Origin: Stigmatella ashevillena
Lineage (GTDB): Bacteria > Myxococcota > Myxococcia > Myxococcales > Myxococcaceae
NCBI RefSeq assembly: GCF_028368975.1
Contig: NZ_JAQNDM010000002.1
Span: 6,442,425-6,506,424 of the forward strand
DNA length: 64,000 nucleotides
Reading direction: 5' to 3'
The translations under genes were made by a program, and so were the position numbers. Below the pieces are notes generated by a model. That model was not told the origin of the DNA and searched no databases. It saw only the letters and a list, made by a program, of their open reading frames with translations. Shown in pieces: positions 41,794 through 53,925 of this stretch; positions within the stretch are counted from its first letter, which is position 1, and each line of letters opens with the position of its first letter.

Positions 41794-42589
41794 TGCGCAG
41801 GGGGCCTCCCGAGCCTCCGCCGATCTTCATGGGGAGCGCCACGACGAATGCCCCTCGGGGCGGGAGCTGATCCAGGGCGGCCACGTTCTCGAAGCCAGGG
41901 ATGTCCGCCTTCAAGAGGATCTGGTGGGCGATGAAGTCCTTGGACGGTCCGTGGTCGAGGCTGGCCGTGTCGATGCCCACGGAGGCCACCTGGCGCTCCA
42001 CGAGCACCCGGGCTGCCTCCGGTGAGATGCCCGGGAAGTGCAAGTGCGAGGCATCACCGGGCGTGTCATCGCCGAAGTACTGCTTCCGGTTGGTCCAGTA
42101 CTTGGACCAGCCGGTGCGGACCAGGACGAGGGTTCCTGGCTCGATGCGCCCATGTTCTTTTTCGAAGGCGTCCAGGTGCGCGGGTTGGAGCTGGGCATCC
42201 CGGTCTTGCTCCGAGCGGATCGGCAGGTCGATGACGACGGCGGGGGCGGCCAGCCGCTCGAGCGGGACCTGGGCCGCATCAGCGTGGCCTTCGGCGAAGT
42301 GCAGGGGCGCATCGAGGTGGGTCCCGGTGTGCTCGGGCATCTTGAACGCGTTGCTAAGGAAGTAGAAGCCTGACTCCGCGGTGGTGTGGTGCTCGGTTTC
42401 GAGGACGAAGCCTGCGGGCGCGGAGGGCCAATAGAGGGTCTTGGAATCGAAAGAATGGGTCAGGTCCACCCAGCGGGCGCCCGGAGACAGGACGAACCCT
42501 TCCTTCGAGGTTCCAGGTGGGTGGGTGGCTCTGCCCATGCAACCGAGGGTGGAGAGCACGAGCAGACTGCCAGTCATCAGCTTCTTCAT
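41768..42589 (-). CDS. Lipid-anchored cyclase-family (kynurenine formamidase-like) hydrolase
   Basis: 273 residues from ATG 42589 (AGAGG upstream). The lipoprotein signal is MKKLMTGSLLVLSTLGC. The cyclase-fold metal motif HTGTHLDAPLHF supplies zinc or manganese ligands; GTLVLVRTGWSKYW, PGISPEAARVLVE and VASVGIDTASLDHGPS are other family segments. Cytosolic members hydrolyse N-formylkynurenine or related amides; lipid anchoring puts this one in the periplasm or on the surface, where the substrate is unknown. Divergent from the GST gene with a 157-bp gap. Confidence 0.88.
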   Translation of the reverse strand: MKKLMTGSLLVLSTLGCMGRATHPPGTSKEGFVLSPGARWVDLTHSFDSKTLYWPSAPAGFVLETEHHTTAESGFYFLSNAFKMPEHTGTHLDAPLHFAEGHADAAQVPLERLAAPAVVIDLPIRSEQDRDAQLQPAHLDAFEKEHGRIEPGTLVLVRTGWSKYWTNRKQYFGDDTPGDASHLHFPGISPEAARVLVERQVASVGIDTASLDHGPSKDFIAHQILLKADIPGFENVAALDQLPPRGAFVVALPMKIGGGSGGPLRIIAVLPPG

Positions 42590-42746
42590 GGTCCGGCCTC
42601 TCTTTGGGGACACTGGCCCCTGGCGGATGGTGCCATGGGCGCAGGGCAGGCCAAACATGTCATCGGCCGGTCGACGAGGCCGATCTTGCCTGCCGACTTG
42701 AGAACGGCGAAAAAGAGGGCGCCCGAAGGTATCTCTGGAGCACCGA

Positions 42747-43355
42747 ATGAAGCTCTATTTCTTTCAGCAGTCCCGTGCCACGCGAGTCCGCTGGATGCTT
42801 GAGGAACTCGGCATTCCCTATGAGCTGGCGCCGGTGGACATGATGAAGGGCGAGCACAAGCAGCCCGCCTACCTGAAGGTGCACCCGATGGGCTCGCTGC
42901 CCGCCATCGATGACAACGGGTTCAGCCTCTTCGAGTCCGCTGCCATCATGATGCAGCTGGCGGACAAGCACCCCGAGAAGCGGCTGGCCCCGGCGGTGGG
43001 TACGAACGAGCGCGGCGAATACTACCAGTGGATCCTCTTCGCGATGACCGAGGTGGAGCAGCCCATCTCCATTATCGCGCAGCACACCCTCTTCCTCCCA
43101 GAGGCGGAGCGCTCCACCGACGCGCTCGCTCGTGCCTCCAAGCGTTTCAAGGCCGTGGCCGCGGTGCTCGAGGAGCGCCTGAAGGGGCGCGACTTCATCC
43201 TTGGCGATACGTTCTCCGCGGCCGACGTGGTGCTGGGGGGCGTGCTCTACTTCGCCAGCAGGGTGGGGCAGCTCGGCGAGGACACGCCCACGCTGAAGGC
43301 CTACCATGCCCGTTTGATGGCGCGCCCGGCCGCGAAGAAGGGCTACGGCGGATAG
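42747..43355 (+). CDS. Glutathione S-transferase family protein
   Basis: 202 residues with the thioredoxin-like N-terminal domain (MKLYFFQQSRATRVRWMLEE; HPMGSLPAIDDNG with the cis-Pro; LFESAAIMM) and the helical C-terminal domain (LKGRDFILGDTFSAADVVLGG, the N-capping box motif). The catalytic Ser or Tyr of classical GSTs is probably the Ser in QQSRA, as in theta/beta-like enzymes. Substrate cannot be told; such enzymes detoxify electrophiles or serve as lyases and dehalogenases. GGAG lies about ten bases before the ATG. Confidence 0.9.
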   Translation: MKLYFFQQSRATRVRWMLEELGIPYELAPVDMMKGEHKQPAYLKVHPMGSLPAIDDNGFSLFESAAIMMQLADKHPEKRLAPAVGTNERGEYYQWILFAMTEVEQPISIIAQHTLFLPEAERSTDALARASKRFKAVAAVLEERLKGRDFILGDTFSAADVVLGGVLYFASRVGQLGEDTPTLKAYHARLMARPAAKKGYGG

Positions 43356-43387
43356 GGCGCCGCTTGCTGGGCGGAGGCGCCCGCCGC

Positions 43388-43699
43388 TCACGGTGCGGGG
43401 GGCGTCGTGCCGCAGTCGACGTACTTCACCGGAAAGAAGCAGCCTTGAAATGGGCAGTTCGGAGATGCTGCCTGCTCCTTGTCCCGGGCGATGATGGATT
43501 GAAGCGTTTCTCCCGGAGCAAGACAGCGGACCGTCGGTGCGACCCCGCCGCAGCAGCCACAGCCGCAGGCAAGATAGGAATCTCCAGGCGCCGAGACGAG
43601 CTCGTCCGCTGGCATCTGCTCATCGCTCGGTTCCGTGTCGGGGGTCTCCGAAGCACATCCCACCGTCAGTGCCCACAGCATCATGACAAGGATTCGCAT
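43388..43699 (-). CDS. Small Cys-rich lipoprotein
   Basis: 103 residues from ATG 43699. Signal [15 protein letters not shown] is a good lipobox. An acidic linker ([13 protein letters not shown]) is followed by [11 protein letters not shown], then [16 protein letters not shown], giving eight Cys in about 55 mature residues; a metal-binding or disulfide-knotted knob is likely. It is unrecognised, with no partner evident. It lies in the convergent gap between the GST and LysR genes; its own strand is shared with LysR upstream, but they have a 59-bp gap. Confidence 0.72.
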   Translation of the reverse strand: MRILVMMLWALTVGCASETPDTEPSDEQMPADELVSAPGDSYLACGCGCCGGVAPTVRCLAPGETLQSIIARDKEQAASPNCPFQGCFFPVKYVDCGTTPPAP

Positions 43700-43758
43700 C
43701 CCCGGAAGATACGCTCCAGGAAGATTGCCGAACAGAGGCTTCACGCCAGGAGGTTTCG

Positions 43759-44673
43759 CTACAGACATGCCCTTCTCGCGAACTCGGCCTTCAGCCTGGG
43801 CACGGCGAAGTCGACGAACGCGCGGACCTTGGCGACGGACAGCCGCCCCTCGACCGTGAGCAGATGGACCGGGAGCGGGGGCGGTTCGGAATCCGCAAGC
43901 ACAATGGTCAACTGTCCTTTCTTCACGAGATCCGCGACTTGGTAGGACAAAACCCGGGTCACGCCGTGGCCCTCGACCGCCGAGGCGACGGCGGCCTCGA
44001 CGCTGTTCACGACCAGCCGAGGCTCGATGTGGACATGGCGCGGAGCGGTAGCCCCCCTCGCGGGCGGAAAGCTCCAGGTGTCATGTTCGAACTGTGCCAG
44101 CGAGACGCACGCATGGGCGGAGAGGTCTCCCGGTTCGACGAGGGGGGGCCTGTGGGCCAGATAGGAGGGCGATGCGCAGAGGATGCGCCGGACTTCGCCG
44201 ACACGGATCGCGATCAGCCGGGAGTCCGGCAAATGGGCGATCCGGAGCGCCACGTCGATCCCTTCCTCGAGCAAGTTCACCTGGCGATCCATCAGCATCA
44301 ACCGGGCTTTGACCGCGGGCTGCTGGTCGAGAAAGGCATCGACGATGGGCCTCAAGACGCGCGCTCCGCTGACGAGTGGCGCGGTGAGCGTGAGTACGCC
44401 CCGGGGGGCCGCGCGCTCGCCTGCGGCGAGCATGTCCGCTTCCTCCAGTTCGGTGAGCACGCGTCGGCAGGCGGCGGCGTATCGCTCGCCCGCCTCGCTC
44501 AGCCGGAGCGAGCGAGTCGTGCGGTGCAGGAGTTGTGTTCCGACATGGCGTTCGAGGAACGCGATGGCCCGGGTGATGGCTGCGGGAGAGCGCCCGAGCC
44601 GTCGGCCGGCACCCGCCAGGCTCCCCTCGTCGAGCACTGTGACGAACACGCGCATCGCCTCGATGCGATCCAT
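43759..44673 (-). CDS. LysR-family transcriptional regulator
   Basis: 304 residues. The N-terminal winged helix ([48 protein letters not shown]) and the LysR effector domain ([27 protein letters not shown]) are clear. It would bind a T-N11-A site in the 135-bp gap to the divergent alpha/beta hydrolase gene, its likely target. The GAGGAAGAATC before ATG serves as ribosome site, and a small CTCTT/AAGAG inverted repeat at 44682-44696 overlaps it. The inducer is unknown. Confidence 0.92.
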   Translation of the reverse strand: MDRIEAMRVFVTVLDEGSLAGAGRRLGRSPAAITRAIAFLERHVGTQLLHRTTRSLRLSEAGERYAAACRRVLTELEEADMLAAGERAAPRGVLTLTAPLVSGARVLRPIVDAFLDQQPAVKARLMLMDRQVNLLEEGIDVALRIAHLPDSRLIAIRVGEVRRILCASPSYLAHRPPLVEPGDLSAHACVSLAQFEHDTWSFPPARGATAPRHVHIEPRLVVNSVEAAVASAVEGHGVTRVLSYQVADLVKKGQLTIVLADSEPPPLPVHLLTVEGRLSVAKVRAFVDFAVPRLKAEFARRACL

Positions 44674-44808
44674 GATTCTTCCTCTTCGCGAAAGAGTGGC
44701 TTTCGAGGCTCGGGCATTCAATCGGTTCGAGCAAGGATCTATTTGTCCTGGTGTCGACGCGGTGCCGCGTCGGAGGCCGCCCCCCGGCGGCGAACCAGGA
44801 GGATTCCC

Positions 44809-45705
44809 ATGCGTGTTCCAGCCAGCCGCTCCCCCTCGACCGTGACCCACCATCGCACCACCCAGGTCGATGGGGTTGAGCTCTTCTACCGGGAGGCGGG
44901 TCCCGCCGATGCGCCGGTGGTCGTGCTCTTGCACGGCTTTCCGACGTCGTCTCACATGTATCGCCAGCTCATTCCCGCGCTGGCGGACCGTTATCACGTC
45001 ATCGCGCCCGATTATCCCGGCTTCGGCCAGAGCGCGATGCCCAGCCGGGAGGTCTTCACCTATGGCTTCGCGGCGTACGCGGACCTGGTGGATGGGCTCC
45101 TGACGCGGTTGGGCGCCAAGGCTTACGCGCTCTATGTCATGGACTACGGCGCCCCGGTGGGCTTCCGGCTGGCCCTGAAGCATCCCGAGCGTGTGACCGC
45201 GCTCATCGTTCAGAACGGCAACGCCTACGAAGAGGGCCTGTCCCCGTTCTGGGATCCGGTCAAGGCGTACTGGGCGGAGGGAAAGGCGGACAAGCGCGAG
45301 GCCATGCGCCCAATGCTCTCCCTGGAGAGCACGAGGTTCCAGTACACGGATGGCGTCAAGGACGTCTCCCGAATTGATCCCTCCAACTGGGTCCATGATC
45401 AGGCATTGCTCGATCGGCCTGGCAACGCCGAGATCCAACTCGATCTCTTTTACGACTACCGCCACAACGTCGCGCTCTACCCTCGGATCCAAGCCTTCTT
45501 CCGCGAGCGTCGGCCGCCGACCCTCATCGTCTGGGGCGCGAACGATACGATCTTCCCCGCGGAGGGCGCCAAGGCGTTCAAACGCGACCTGCCGGATGCC
45601 GAGCTGCATCTGCTCGACACCGGGCACTTCGCGCTCGAGGACAAGGGCGACGAGATCGCTGCGCTGATGCGCGACTTCCTGGGCCGGACGGTGGCAAGGA
45701 GCTGA
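44809..45705 (+). CDS. Alpha/beta hydrolase, haloalkane dehalogenase/epoxide hydrolase-like
   Basis: 298 residues; AGGAGG precedes the [18 protein letters not shown] is the oxyanion loop. The nucleophile elbow reads [11 protein letters not shown], placing Asp112 where lipases have Ser; this Asp nucleophile is the mark of haloalkane dehalogenases and epoxide hydrolases. The catalytic His is His273 (DTGHFALE). A helical cap region separates the two. No signal peptide is present. Divergent from the LysR gene, which probably regulates it. Substrate is unknown. Confidence 0.9.
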   Translation: MRVPASRSPSTVTHHRTTQVDGVELFYREAGPADAPVVVLLHGFPTSSHMYRQLIPALADRYHVIAPDYPGFGQSAMPSREVFTYGFAAYADLVDGLLTRLGAKAYALYVMDYGAPVGFRLALKHPERVTALIVQNGNAYEEGLSPFWDPVKAYWAEGKADKREAMRPMLSLESTRFQYTDGVKDVSRIDPSNWVHDQALLDRPGNAEIQLDLFYDYRHNVALYPRIQAFFRERRPPTLIVWGANDTIFPAEGAKAFKRDLPDAELHLLDTGHFALEDKGDEIAALMRDFLGRTVARS

Positions 45706-45754
45706 CCTCCGCTTGGGAGTGAGGTGCTATCTTGGAGATAAAGGGAGATGGAAG

Positions 45755-46636
45755 ATGGCATCCAGTAGCCCCACGAAAATAGCGGTGATCGGTAGTGGCC
45801 TCATGGGAAGCGCACTGGCGCGAGCCTTTGCCGCGGCGGGCCACGACGTTGCGGTTTGGAACAGGACTCCAAGCAAAGCAAAAGCGGTAGGCGGCGGCAC
45901 TCGCGCGATGGAGGATCTGCGCGAGGCCGTATCGGGACGCGAGCTTGTCGTCGTCTCTCTGTCCAACTATGCCGCCTGCTCCGAACTGTTTTCTTTAGAG
46001 GGCGTCGCATCGGCGCTTGCCGGAACGACGCTCGTTCAGCTCACCAGCGGCTCACCCGCGGACGCTCGTGAGGCACTGGAGTGGGCGAAGGCAAACGGCG
46101 TGGACTACTTGGATGCCGCGATACTCGCCTACCCAAGTTTTGTCGCCACCGATGCCGCGATGGTTTTCTACGCCGGGTCGCGCTCGGTCTTCGACCGGCA
46201 CCTCGAAACCCTTCAGGCGATAGCCAAGAATTCGATCTACGTCGACGAAAAGATCGGATCCGCCGCGACGCTCGACTGCGCGATTCTCGAGGCCTACTAC
46301 GGGAGCTCTCTGGCATTCCTCCATGCCGCAGCGATGTGCGAGGCGGAAGGGATTGACCCAAAAGCCTTTTTCTCCCACAAGGCCTCCTTCCTCGGGTTGC
46401 TTTCCGTCACCGTCGACGCCGCGCAGGACATGATCGAACGCAACGACTTTTCGGGCGACCAGTGCAGTCTCAATACCCACGTTGCGGCAATCGAGCACAT
46501 CGTTCGGCTGAGCAAAGACGCTCGCATGAGTGCACGCTTCCCGAAAGAGTTGCTCGACAACTACAAGCGGGCAATCAGCGCAGGATTGGGTAGCAAGGAA
46601 TTGCCAGCGGTGTTCCGTACCCTGAAGCAGGATTGA
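45755..46636 (+). CDS. NAD(P)-dependent imine-reductase/hydroxyisobutyrate-dehydrogenase-like enzyme
   Basis: 293 residues; AAGGGAG before ATG 45755. An N-terminal Rossmann fold (KIAVIGSGLMGSALARAFAAAGHDVAVWNRTPSKA, GxGxxG) is followed by the helical dimer domain typical of imine reductases and 3-hydroxyisobutyrate dehydrogenase relatives, with LVQLTSGSPADAREALEWA and DYLDAAILAYP. The position of the usual catalytic Lys or Asp is not clear by eye. Many codons end in A or T (aaa, gat, ttt), in contrast to neighbours, suggesting recent acquisition. A small TATCT/AGATA repeat lies at 45728-45740 before the ribosome site. Confidence 0.88.
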   Translation: MASSSPTKIAVIGSGLMGSALARAFAAAGHDVAVWNRTPSKAKAVGGGTRAMEDLREAVSGRELVVVSLSNYAACSELFSLEGVASALAGTTLVQLTSGSPADAREALEWAKANGVDYLDAAILAYPSFVATDAAMVFYAGSRSVFDRHLETLQAIAKNSIYVDEKIGSAATLDCAILEAYYGSSLAFLHAAAMCEAEGIDPKAFFSHKASFLGLLSVTVDAAQDMIERNDFSGDQCSLNTHVAAIEHIVRLSKDARMSARFPKELLDNYKRAISAGLGSKELPAVFRTLKQD

Positions 46637-46695
46637 CGCATGGCGTGTGGGGCTGAACTCATCCTTGCAATATTGAAAAACAGTCTTGCTGCAAT

Positions 46696-46712
46696 TTACA
46701 GTTAAACTGTAA
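46696..46712. promoter_or_regulatory. AT-rich 17-bp palindrome upstream of the subtilase gene
   Basis: TTACAGTT-A-AACTGTAA is a perfect inverted repeat in an AT-rich island (about 46660-46750) between the oxidoreductase gene and the subtilase gene (starts 46814). It could be an operator for the subtilase or a weak terminator for the oxidoreductase; the short 1-base centre favours a protein site over a hairpin. The regulator is unknown. Confidence 0.45.
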
Positions 46713-46813
46713 GTTGCTTTTAATATGCGGATATTTTGGCGGTAAATCCACCAGCCGGAGAATGCGTATCAAAGCCCGCTTCTACGCAAACCCCGACACA
46801 CCTGGGTGGAACC

Positions 46814-49921
<3,108 letters not shown>

Positions 49922-49947
49922 CCCTGTCGCGAGCGCGCGGCACATGA

Positions 49948-49978
49948 ACGCCGGGGGGAAAATCACTCCCTCCGGCGT
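49948..49978. terminator. Hairpin downstream of the subtilase gene
   Basis: ACGCCGG (49948-49954) pairs with CCGGCGT (49972-49978), with part of the intervening G- and C-runs able to extend the stem; CTTGTC follows. It begins 27 bases after the stop. The rest of 49922-50122 shows no other feature. Confidence 0.55.
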
Positions 49979-50122
49979 CTTGTCGTTCCCAGTGTCGATC
50001 AGGCAGTCCATGTCATCCAGAGACCCTCGCAAATGAGATGAAGATGGATTCCAGGAAATGTCAGACGGCGGGAGCAGGATGCATTCCAGCTCACGTTTCA
50101 CTCACCGAGACCTCCATCGACA

Positions 50123-51628
50123 ATGCAGACTCCTCACAAGTCCCCGCGACTGGCGAGCGTGTTGCTCGCCTCCCTCGTCGTCACGCTGTTCGCCTGCGGC
50201 CGTGAAGAAGACGCCGCCTTCTCCTCCACCGTGGAGGACCCGTGGAAGTCCCCCGGGATGGAGCTGGAGCCCGGCTGCGGAGCGCCCGACGCCGGTTCCG
50301 AGCCCGACGCCGGGCCGTCCGAGCCCGACGCCGGCTCTGCCCTCTGTGGTGACGGCATCAAGCACCCCTCGGAGGAGTGCGACGATGGCAACAACGACCT
50401 GGGCGATGGCTGTACGCCCTTGTGCAAGCGCGAGCCCCGCTGTTCGAACGGCGCCTGCGAGCCGGTGTGCGGCGACGGCAGAATCGAACCCAACTCGCCC
50501 GAGGCGTGCGATGACGGCAACACCCTGGCCAACGACGGGTGCTCGCCGACATGCCAGCTCGAGCCCGGCTTCCTCTGCCAGGTCATCGTGGAAGAGCCGC
50601 CCGCCCAGTTGCACCTGCCCATCGTCTACCGGGACTTCCGCGGCTATGATCTGCCCGCCATGAGCGGCCTGCCGCGGGGCCACATTGACTTCGAGAACAA
50701 GAGCTCTGGCAGTGAGAAGGGAATCGTGGCCCCCACGCTGAGCCCCACGAACAAGCCCGTGTACGCGAAGGTCGGGATGCCTTCCGCGAACACCCACGGT
50801 CAGGCCGCGTTCGACGCGTGGTTCCGCGACGTGCCGGGTATCAACATGACGGTCGTCGGCACGCTGCAGCTCTCCCAGGCCGCTGCCGGCCAGTACGTCT
50901 TCGACGACCCCACCTTCTTCCCGCTCGACAACGCCGGTTGGGTGGCCGCGGGCCTGGAGCCCACGCGTTTGGACAATGACTCCCCCAGGATGCCGCGCAA
51001 CTTCAGCTTCACCAGCGAGACGCGCCACTGGTTCCAGTATCGGGGGAACGAGGTCCTCACGTTCCGAGGCGATGACGACGTCTGGGTGTTCATCAACGGT
51101 CGGCTCGCGCTGGACCTGGGCGGCATCCATGGCGCCGAGACCGGCAGCATCACCCTGTCCTCCGTTGCGAACAACCTGGGCCTGAGGGTGGGCGGCGTCT
51201 ATCCGCTCGCCGTGTTCCAGGCGGAGCGACACACCGTGGGCTCCTCCTACCGGCTGGGCCTCACCCACTTCTACTACCCCACGGAGCGCACTGTGTGCGT
51301 CCCCGAGCCCGAGCCCCTGTGCGGCAACGGCACCGTGGACCCGGGTGAGCAGTGTGACGACGGCGTGAACAGCGGAGCCTACGGGCAGTGCGCCCCGGGC
51401 TGCGTCCTGGGCCCGTACTGTGGCGATGGCACCACGCAGTCCTCGGGCGGTGAGCAGTGCGACGACGGCATCAACGACGGCGGCTACGGACAGTGCGCCT
51501 CGGGCTGCGTCTTCGGTCCTCGCTGCGGGGACGGAATCGTCCAACTCGCCGCTGGTGAGCAGTGCGACGACGGCAACCTGCGCAGCCAGGATGGCTGCAG
51601 CGCTTGGTGCCAGCTCGAGCTTCCCTGA
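50123..51628 (+). CDS. Fibro-slime-domain lipoprotein with Cys-rich DUF4215-type repeats
   Basis: 501 residues. Signal VLLASLVVTLFAC. A PDAG-rich linker is followed by two to three repeats CGDGIKHPSEECDDGNNDLGDGC of the DUF4215 (myxo-type Cys-rich) kind. The fibro-slime domain (about 180-395) has HWFQYRGNEVLTFRGDDDVW, FINGRLALDLGGIHG. Three further Cys-rich repeats close the protein. Fibro-slime domains occur in extracellular matrix proteins of Dictyostelium and in bacterial surface proteins. The product is probably exposed and may take part in matrix or cell contact. The ribosome site is weak. Confidence 0.9.
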   Translation: MQTPHKSPRLASVLLASLVVTLFACGREEDAAFSSTVEDPWKSPGMELEPGCGAPDAGSEPDAGPSEPDAGSALCGDGIKHPSEECDDGNNDLGDGCTPLCKREPRCSNGACEPVCGDGRIEPNSPEACDDGNTLANDGCSPTCQLEPGFLCQVIVEEPPAQLHLPIVYRDFRGYDLPAMSGLPRGHIDFENKSSGSEKGIVAPTLSPTNKPVYAKVGMPSANTHGQAAFDAWFRDVPGINMTVVGTLQLSQAAAGQYVFDDPTFFPLDNAGWVAAGLEPTRLDNDSPRMPRNFSFTSETRHWFQYRGNEVLTFRGDDDVWVFINGRLALDLGGIHGAETGSITLSSVANNLGLRVGGVYPLAVFQAERHTVGSSYRLGLTHFYYPTERTVCVPEPEPLCGNGTVDPGEQCDDGVNSGAYGQCAPGCVLGPYCGDGTTQSSGGEQCDDGINDGGYGQCASGCVFGPRCGDGIVQLAAGEQCDDGNLRSQDGCSAWCQLELP

Positions 51629-51722
51629 GAGCCCGTCTCGGTAGGAGCGCGAGGAACCCGATGATGTTGTCCCGCGTCGGGGTGGCATCCCCAGGCAGGC
51701 AGGTATCCTCGCGCTTCTCCCA

Positions 51723-52256
51723 TCAGTCGAGGGCGGCGCCCTTGAGTCCGTCAGGAGCCTCCTCAGTCAATGGACGCTCGGGGCTGGTACGTGGATCCAC
51801 AGGAGTGGAGGGAGGCGGCGTGGGGGAAGGTGCAGGTGGAGAAGGATCCACGGCCTCTCCGGCCAGAGGCGGGGCCTCGCCAACGACTTCACCTTGAGGG
51901 GTCACCGCGTAGATGTACTCTCCGTCAAGAACCCGTCCACTTGGACCGCCACATCGATCAAACCGTTGATGAAGTATAACGTAGTACAAGCCGGGTGTTG
52001 GACCCGTGAAAACAGCAGCATCCAGTCCCTGGTCGGGACTGTCACACCCTCTGAACAGGTTTGGATACGGGTTGGTCCTCACCATCTCGCGGATGGCAGC
52101 GGCAGCCGCAAGCGTCGCTCCGGCCGCCACAGCGGGAATGACGTTCGTCGCTGAACGTTCGTCCGGCCACTCAAGCGGTCCCTTCCAGCCAGGTGCGTGC
52201 CTCACACACCCCAAGGTGACCGTCGCAAGCACTGCCAGCACACTTCCCTTGGACAC
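51723..52256 (-). CDS. Lipoprotein of unknown function, operon partner
   Basis: 177 residues from GTG 52256, which has AGGAG seven bases upstream; ATG 52283 in the same frame is possible but would add nine residues before the signal. Signal SVLAVLATVTLGC. The mature part has AGATLAAAAAIREMVRT, then beta strands GLYYVILHQRFDRCGGPSG, DGEYIYAVTPQGEVVGEA and a proline-rich tail. It follows the JAMM-like lipoprotein gene by some 30 bases on the same strand, so the two are likely an operon. I do not recognise the family. Confidence 0.75.
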   Translation of the reverse strand: MSKGSVLAVLATVTLGCVRHAPGWKGPLEWPDERSATNVIPAVAAGATLAAAAAIREMVRTNPYPNLFRGCDSPDQGLDAAVFTGPTPGLYYVILHQRFDRCGGPSGRVLDGEYIYAVTPQGEVVGEAPPLAGEAVDPSPPAPSPTPPPSTPVDPRTSPERPLTEEAPDGLKGAALD

Positions 52257-52286
52257 CTGACGCTCCTGAATCCACATGCTCAATGC

Positions 52287-53036
52287 CTACTCGCGCAACA
52301 ACCGCAGTGCTCCCTGGCGGCACTGGAGGGTGCGCGCGAAGCTAGAAGCTTCGGGTGGAGAGCAAAAGTCCAAAGTGACCCAAGCAGACTTCTTCTTGAT
52401 CCACTGTTGAATCTCGCCCGTGGGGAAATAGCGCAGGAAGATGCGCGAGCCATCTTGTCGCTCTGCCACGAGCGCCGATGCCATCTCAATGGCTGTCTTC
52501 GTGTGGACAGCTGGTGCTGGGTTTCCTGGAATCAACCGCACCTCCGCCATGGCAACATAAGGCTTGAACGCATCCGTAGGCCAGACGCTGAGATCCAGAG
52601 GCGAGGGAGGTGCACCGCACGGATGATTGTGGACGTACCCTACGACCCATACTTGCGAAGCCGGGTAGTCGTCATCCTTCACGGAGAAGCTCGCTTCGCA
52701 TGACTTGTGAGTTCCCTTGACGGGCTCAGTTACCCTCCACGAGAGGGTCTCACGGTCCCCAGCGACATAAATGGTCGAGCAATACTCGGTGGACAGACCG
52801 ACGATCGGCCGCTGCGTTGACGGCTCACACACCTTGGCTCCGGGACGTTTGAGAAGCGCATCTGCCACATCCCGAATCAGCCCGATGGGAATTGAGGTGT
52901 CGCCCGTGGGCATTTCAACCGCGGGCACCTCCAGCCATGGACCCTGGGCAATGCTCAAAGTCTGCGCGGAGGGATTGGGCAGAGACGAGGTGGCACACCC
53001 TACCATGAACAGGAGAGATAGAACCGAGTGGTGCAT
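52287..53036 (-). CDS. Lipoprotein with JAMM-like HxHP motif
   Basis: 249 residues from ATG 53036. Signal MHHSVLSLLFMVGC. In the middle, VGYVHNHPCGAPPSPLDLS places His136, His138, Ser145 and Asp148 in the HxHP...SxxD order of JAMM/MPN metalloproteases and RadC, with one residue fewer between His and Ser than usual. An upstream acidic residue to complete the zinc site is plausible but not sure. A zinc-dependent isopeptidase or peptidase on the cell surface is thus possible; without a structure it remains a motif match. It heads a two-gene lipoprotein operon. The less GC-biased codons set it apart from its neighbours. Confidence 0.75.
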   Translation of the reverse strand: MHHSVLSLLFMVGCATSSLPNPSAQTLSIAQGPWLEVPAVEMPTGDTSIPIGLIRDVADALLKRPGAKVCEPSTQRPIVGLSTEYCSTIYVAGDRETLSWRVTEPVKGTHKSCEASFSVKDDDYPASQVWVVGYVHNHPCGAPPSPLDLSVWPTDAFKPYVAMAEVRLIPGNPAPAVHTKTAIEMASALVAERQDGSRIFLRYFPTGEIQQWIKKKSAWVTLDFCSPPEASSFARTLQCRQGALRLLRE

Positions 53037-53248
53037 AACCGTCAGGCTTCTTGATGGGCAGGAACGGCCCGTTCCCAGGATACCACGTAGCGAAAGCGCA
53101 TCATACACGGCCACATCAGCCACTTCTTCGATAGGTCCCTTCTCGCCGGGTAGAATCTCCTCCTTCGCGGGAGTTACAGGGCGCACCATAAGAGGTGTTC
53201 GTCTTCCGGGCTGACGCCGTATCAGTCTAACTGCTAGAGCGCTCGTGC

Positions 53249-53800
53249 ATGCGAATCGCTGTCTCCGGTACTCATCGCTCGGGGAAGTCCACCCTCATCG
53301 ACGCGTTGTCTGACCTCCTCCCCAACTATGTGGCGGTGGACGAGCCGTACCACCAGTTGGAAGAAGAGGGGTACGCGTTCGCGGAGACCCCGTCGGTCGA
53401 GGATTTCGAAGAGCAGCTCGCACGGTCTATCGCCAACCTGGACGAGGACCCTCGCGACGTGTTGTTCGACCGATGTCCGGTGGACTTCATCGGATATCTG
53501 TTGGCCCACGAGGACCGCGACGCGTTCGATCTGGACGAGTGGCTTCCGCGCGTGCGCAGAGCCCTCCGGAAGCTCGATCTGATCGTCCTGGTCGGGATCG
53601 AACGGCCTGATCGAATCACCCTCTCTGCCTCGGACGACGAGGCGCTTCGCCTGGCCGTTGACGAGAAGCTGAAAGAGCTCCTCCTCGATGATCCTTATGC
53701 CCTCGAAGTGGAGGTGCTCGAGGTCGAGGGTGCTCCGAGCGCGCGTGCGAAGCAGGTTCTCGAGCACCTTCCTGTGCAAGAAGTCCAGAATAAGATTTAA
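53249..53800 (+). CDS. P-loop NTPase, AAA_28/nucleoside-kinase-like
   Basis: 183 residues. Walker A is RIAVSGTHRSGKSTLIDAL at the very start, a Walker B-like strand is VLFDRCPVDFIGYL, and the rest is helical with IERPDRITLSASDD late. The pattern suits small ATPases of the AAA_28/deoxynucleoside kinase-like group, but no substrate-binding motif is certain. The ribosome site is weak. The stretch is less GC-biased than usual. The upstream gap of about 210 bp to the divergent JAMM-like gene holds no motif I can name. Confidence 0.78.
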   Translation: MRIAVSGTHRSGKSTLIDALSDLLPNYVAVDEPYHQLEEEGYAFAETPSVEDFEEQLARSIANLDEDPRDVLFDRCPVDFIGYLLAHEDRDAFDLDEWLPRVRRALRKLDLIVLVGIERPDRITLSASDDEALRLAVDEKLKELLLDDPYALEVEVLEVEGAPSARAKQVLEHLPVQEVQNKI

Positions 53801-53820
53801 AATCTGATTAACCCGGTTAA
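53794..53820. promoter_or_regulatory. Two adjacent small palindromes before the CBM3-GH16 gene
   Basis: AGATTT-A-AAATCT (53794-53806) and TTAACC-C-GGTTAA (53808-53820) lie back to back in an AT-rich patch, about 105 bp upstream of the glycosidase start and overlapping the end of the P-loop gene. They may be regulator sites or a weak terminator. No regulator is identifiable. Confidence 0.4.
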
Positions 53821-53925
53821 ATTTGGAAGACGCTCTGGTATGCCAGCGCCCGCGCCGGGGGGGGTTCGCCCTCCTCTTTCCGGACGCGCTCCCGGAACTC
53901 CTCCGGGGAAAAGGAGCAGAAACCC

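Noticed and set aside
43864-44808. Plus-strand extension of the alpha/beta hydrolase frame across the LysR gene
   Set aside because: AGGAGG before ATG 44809 and the fold start there; the extension is the shadow of the LysR gene.
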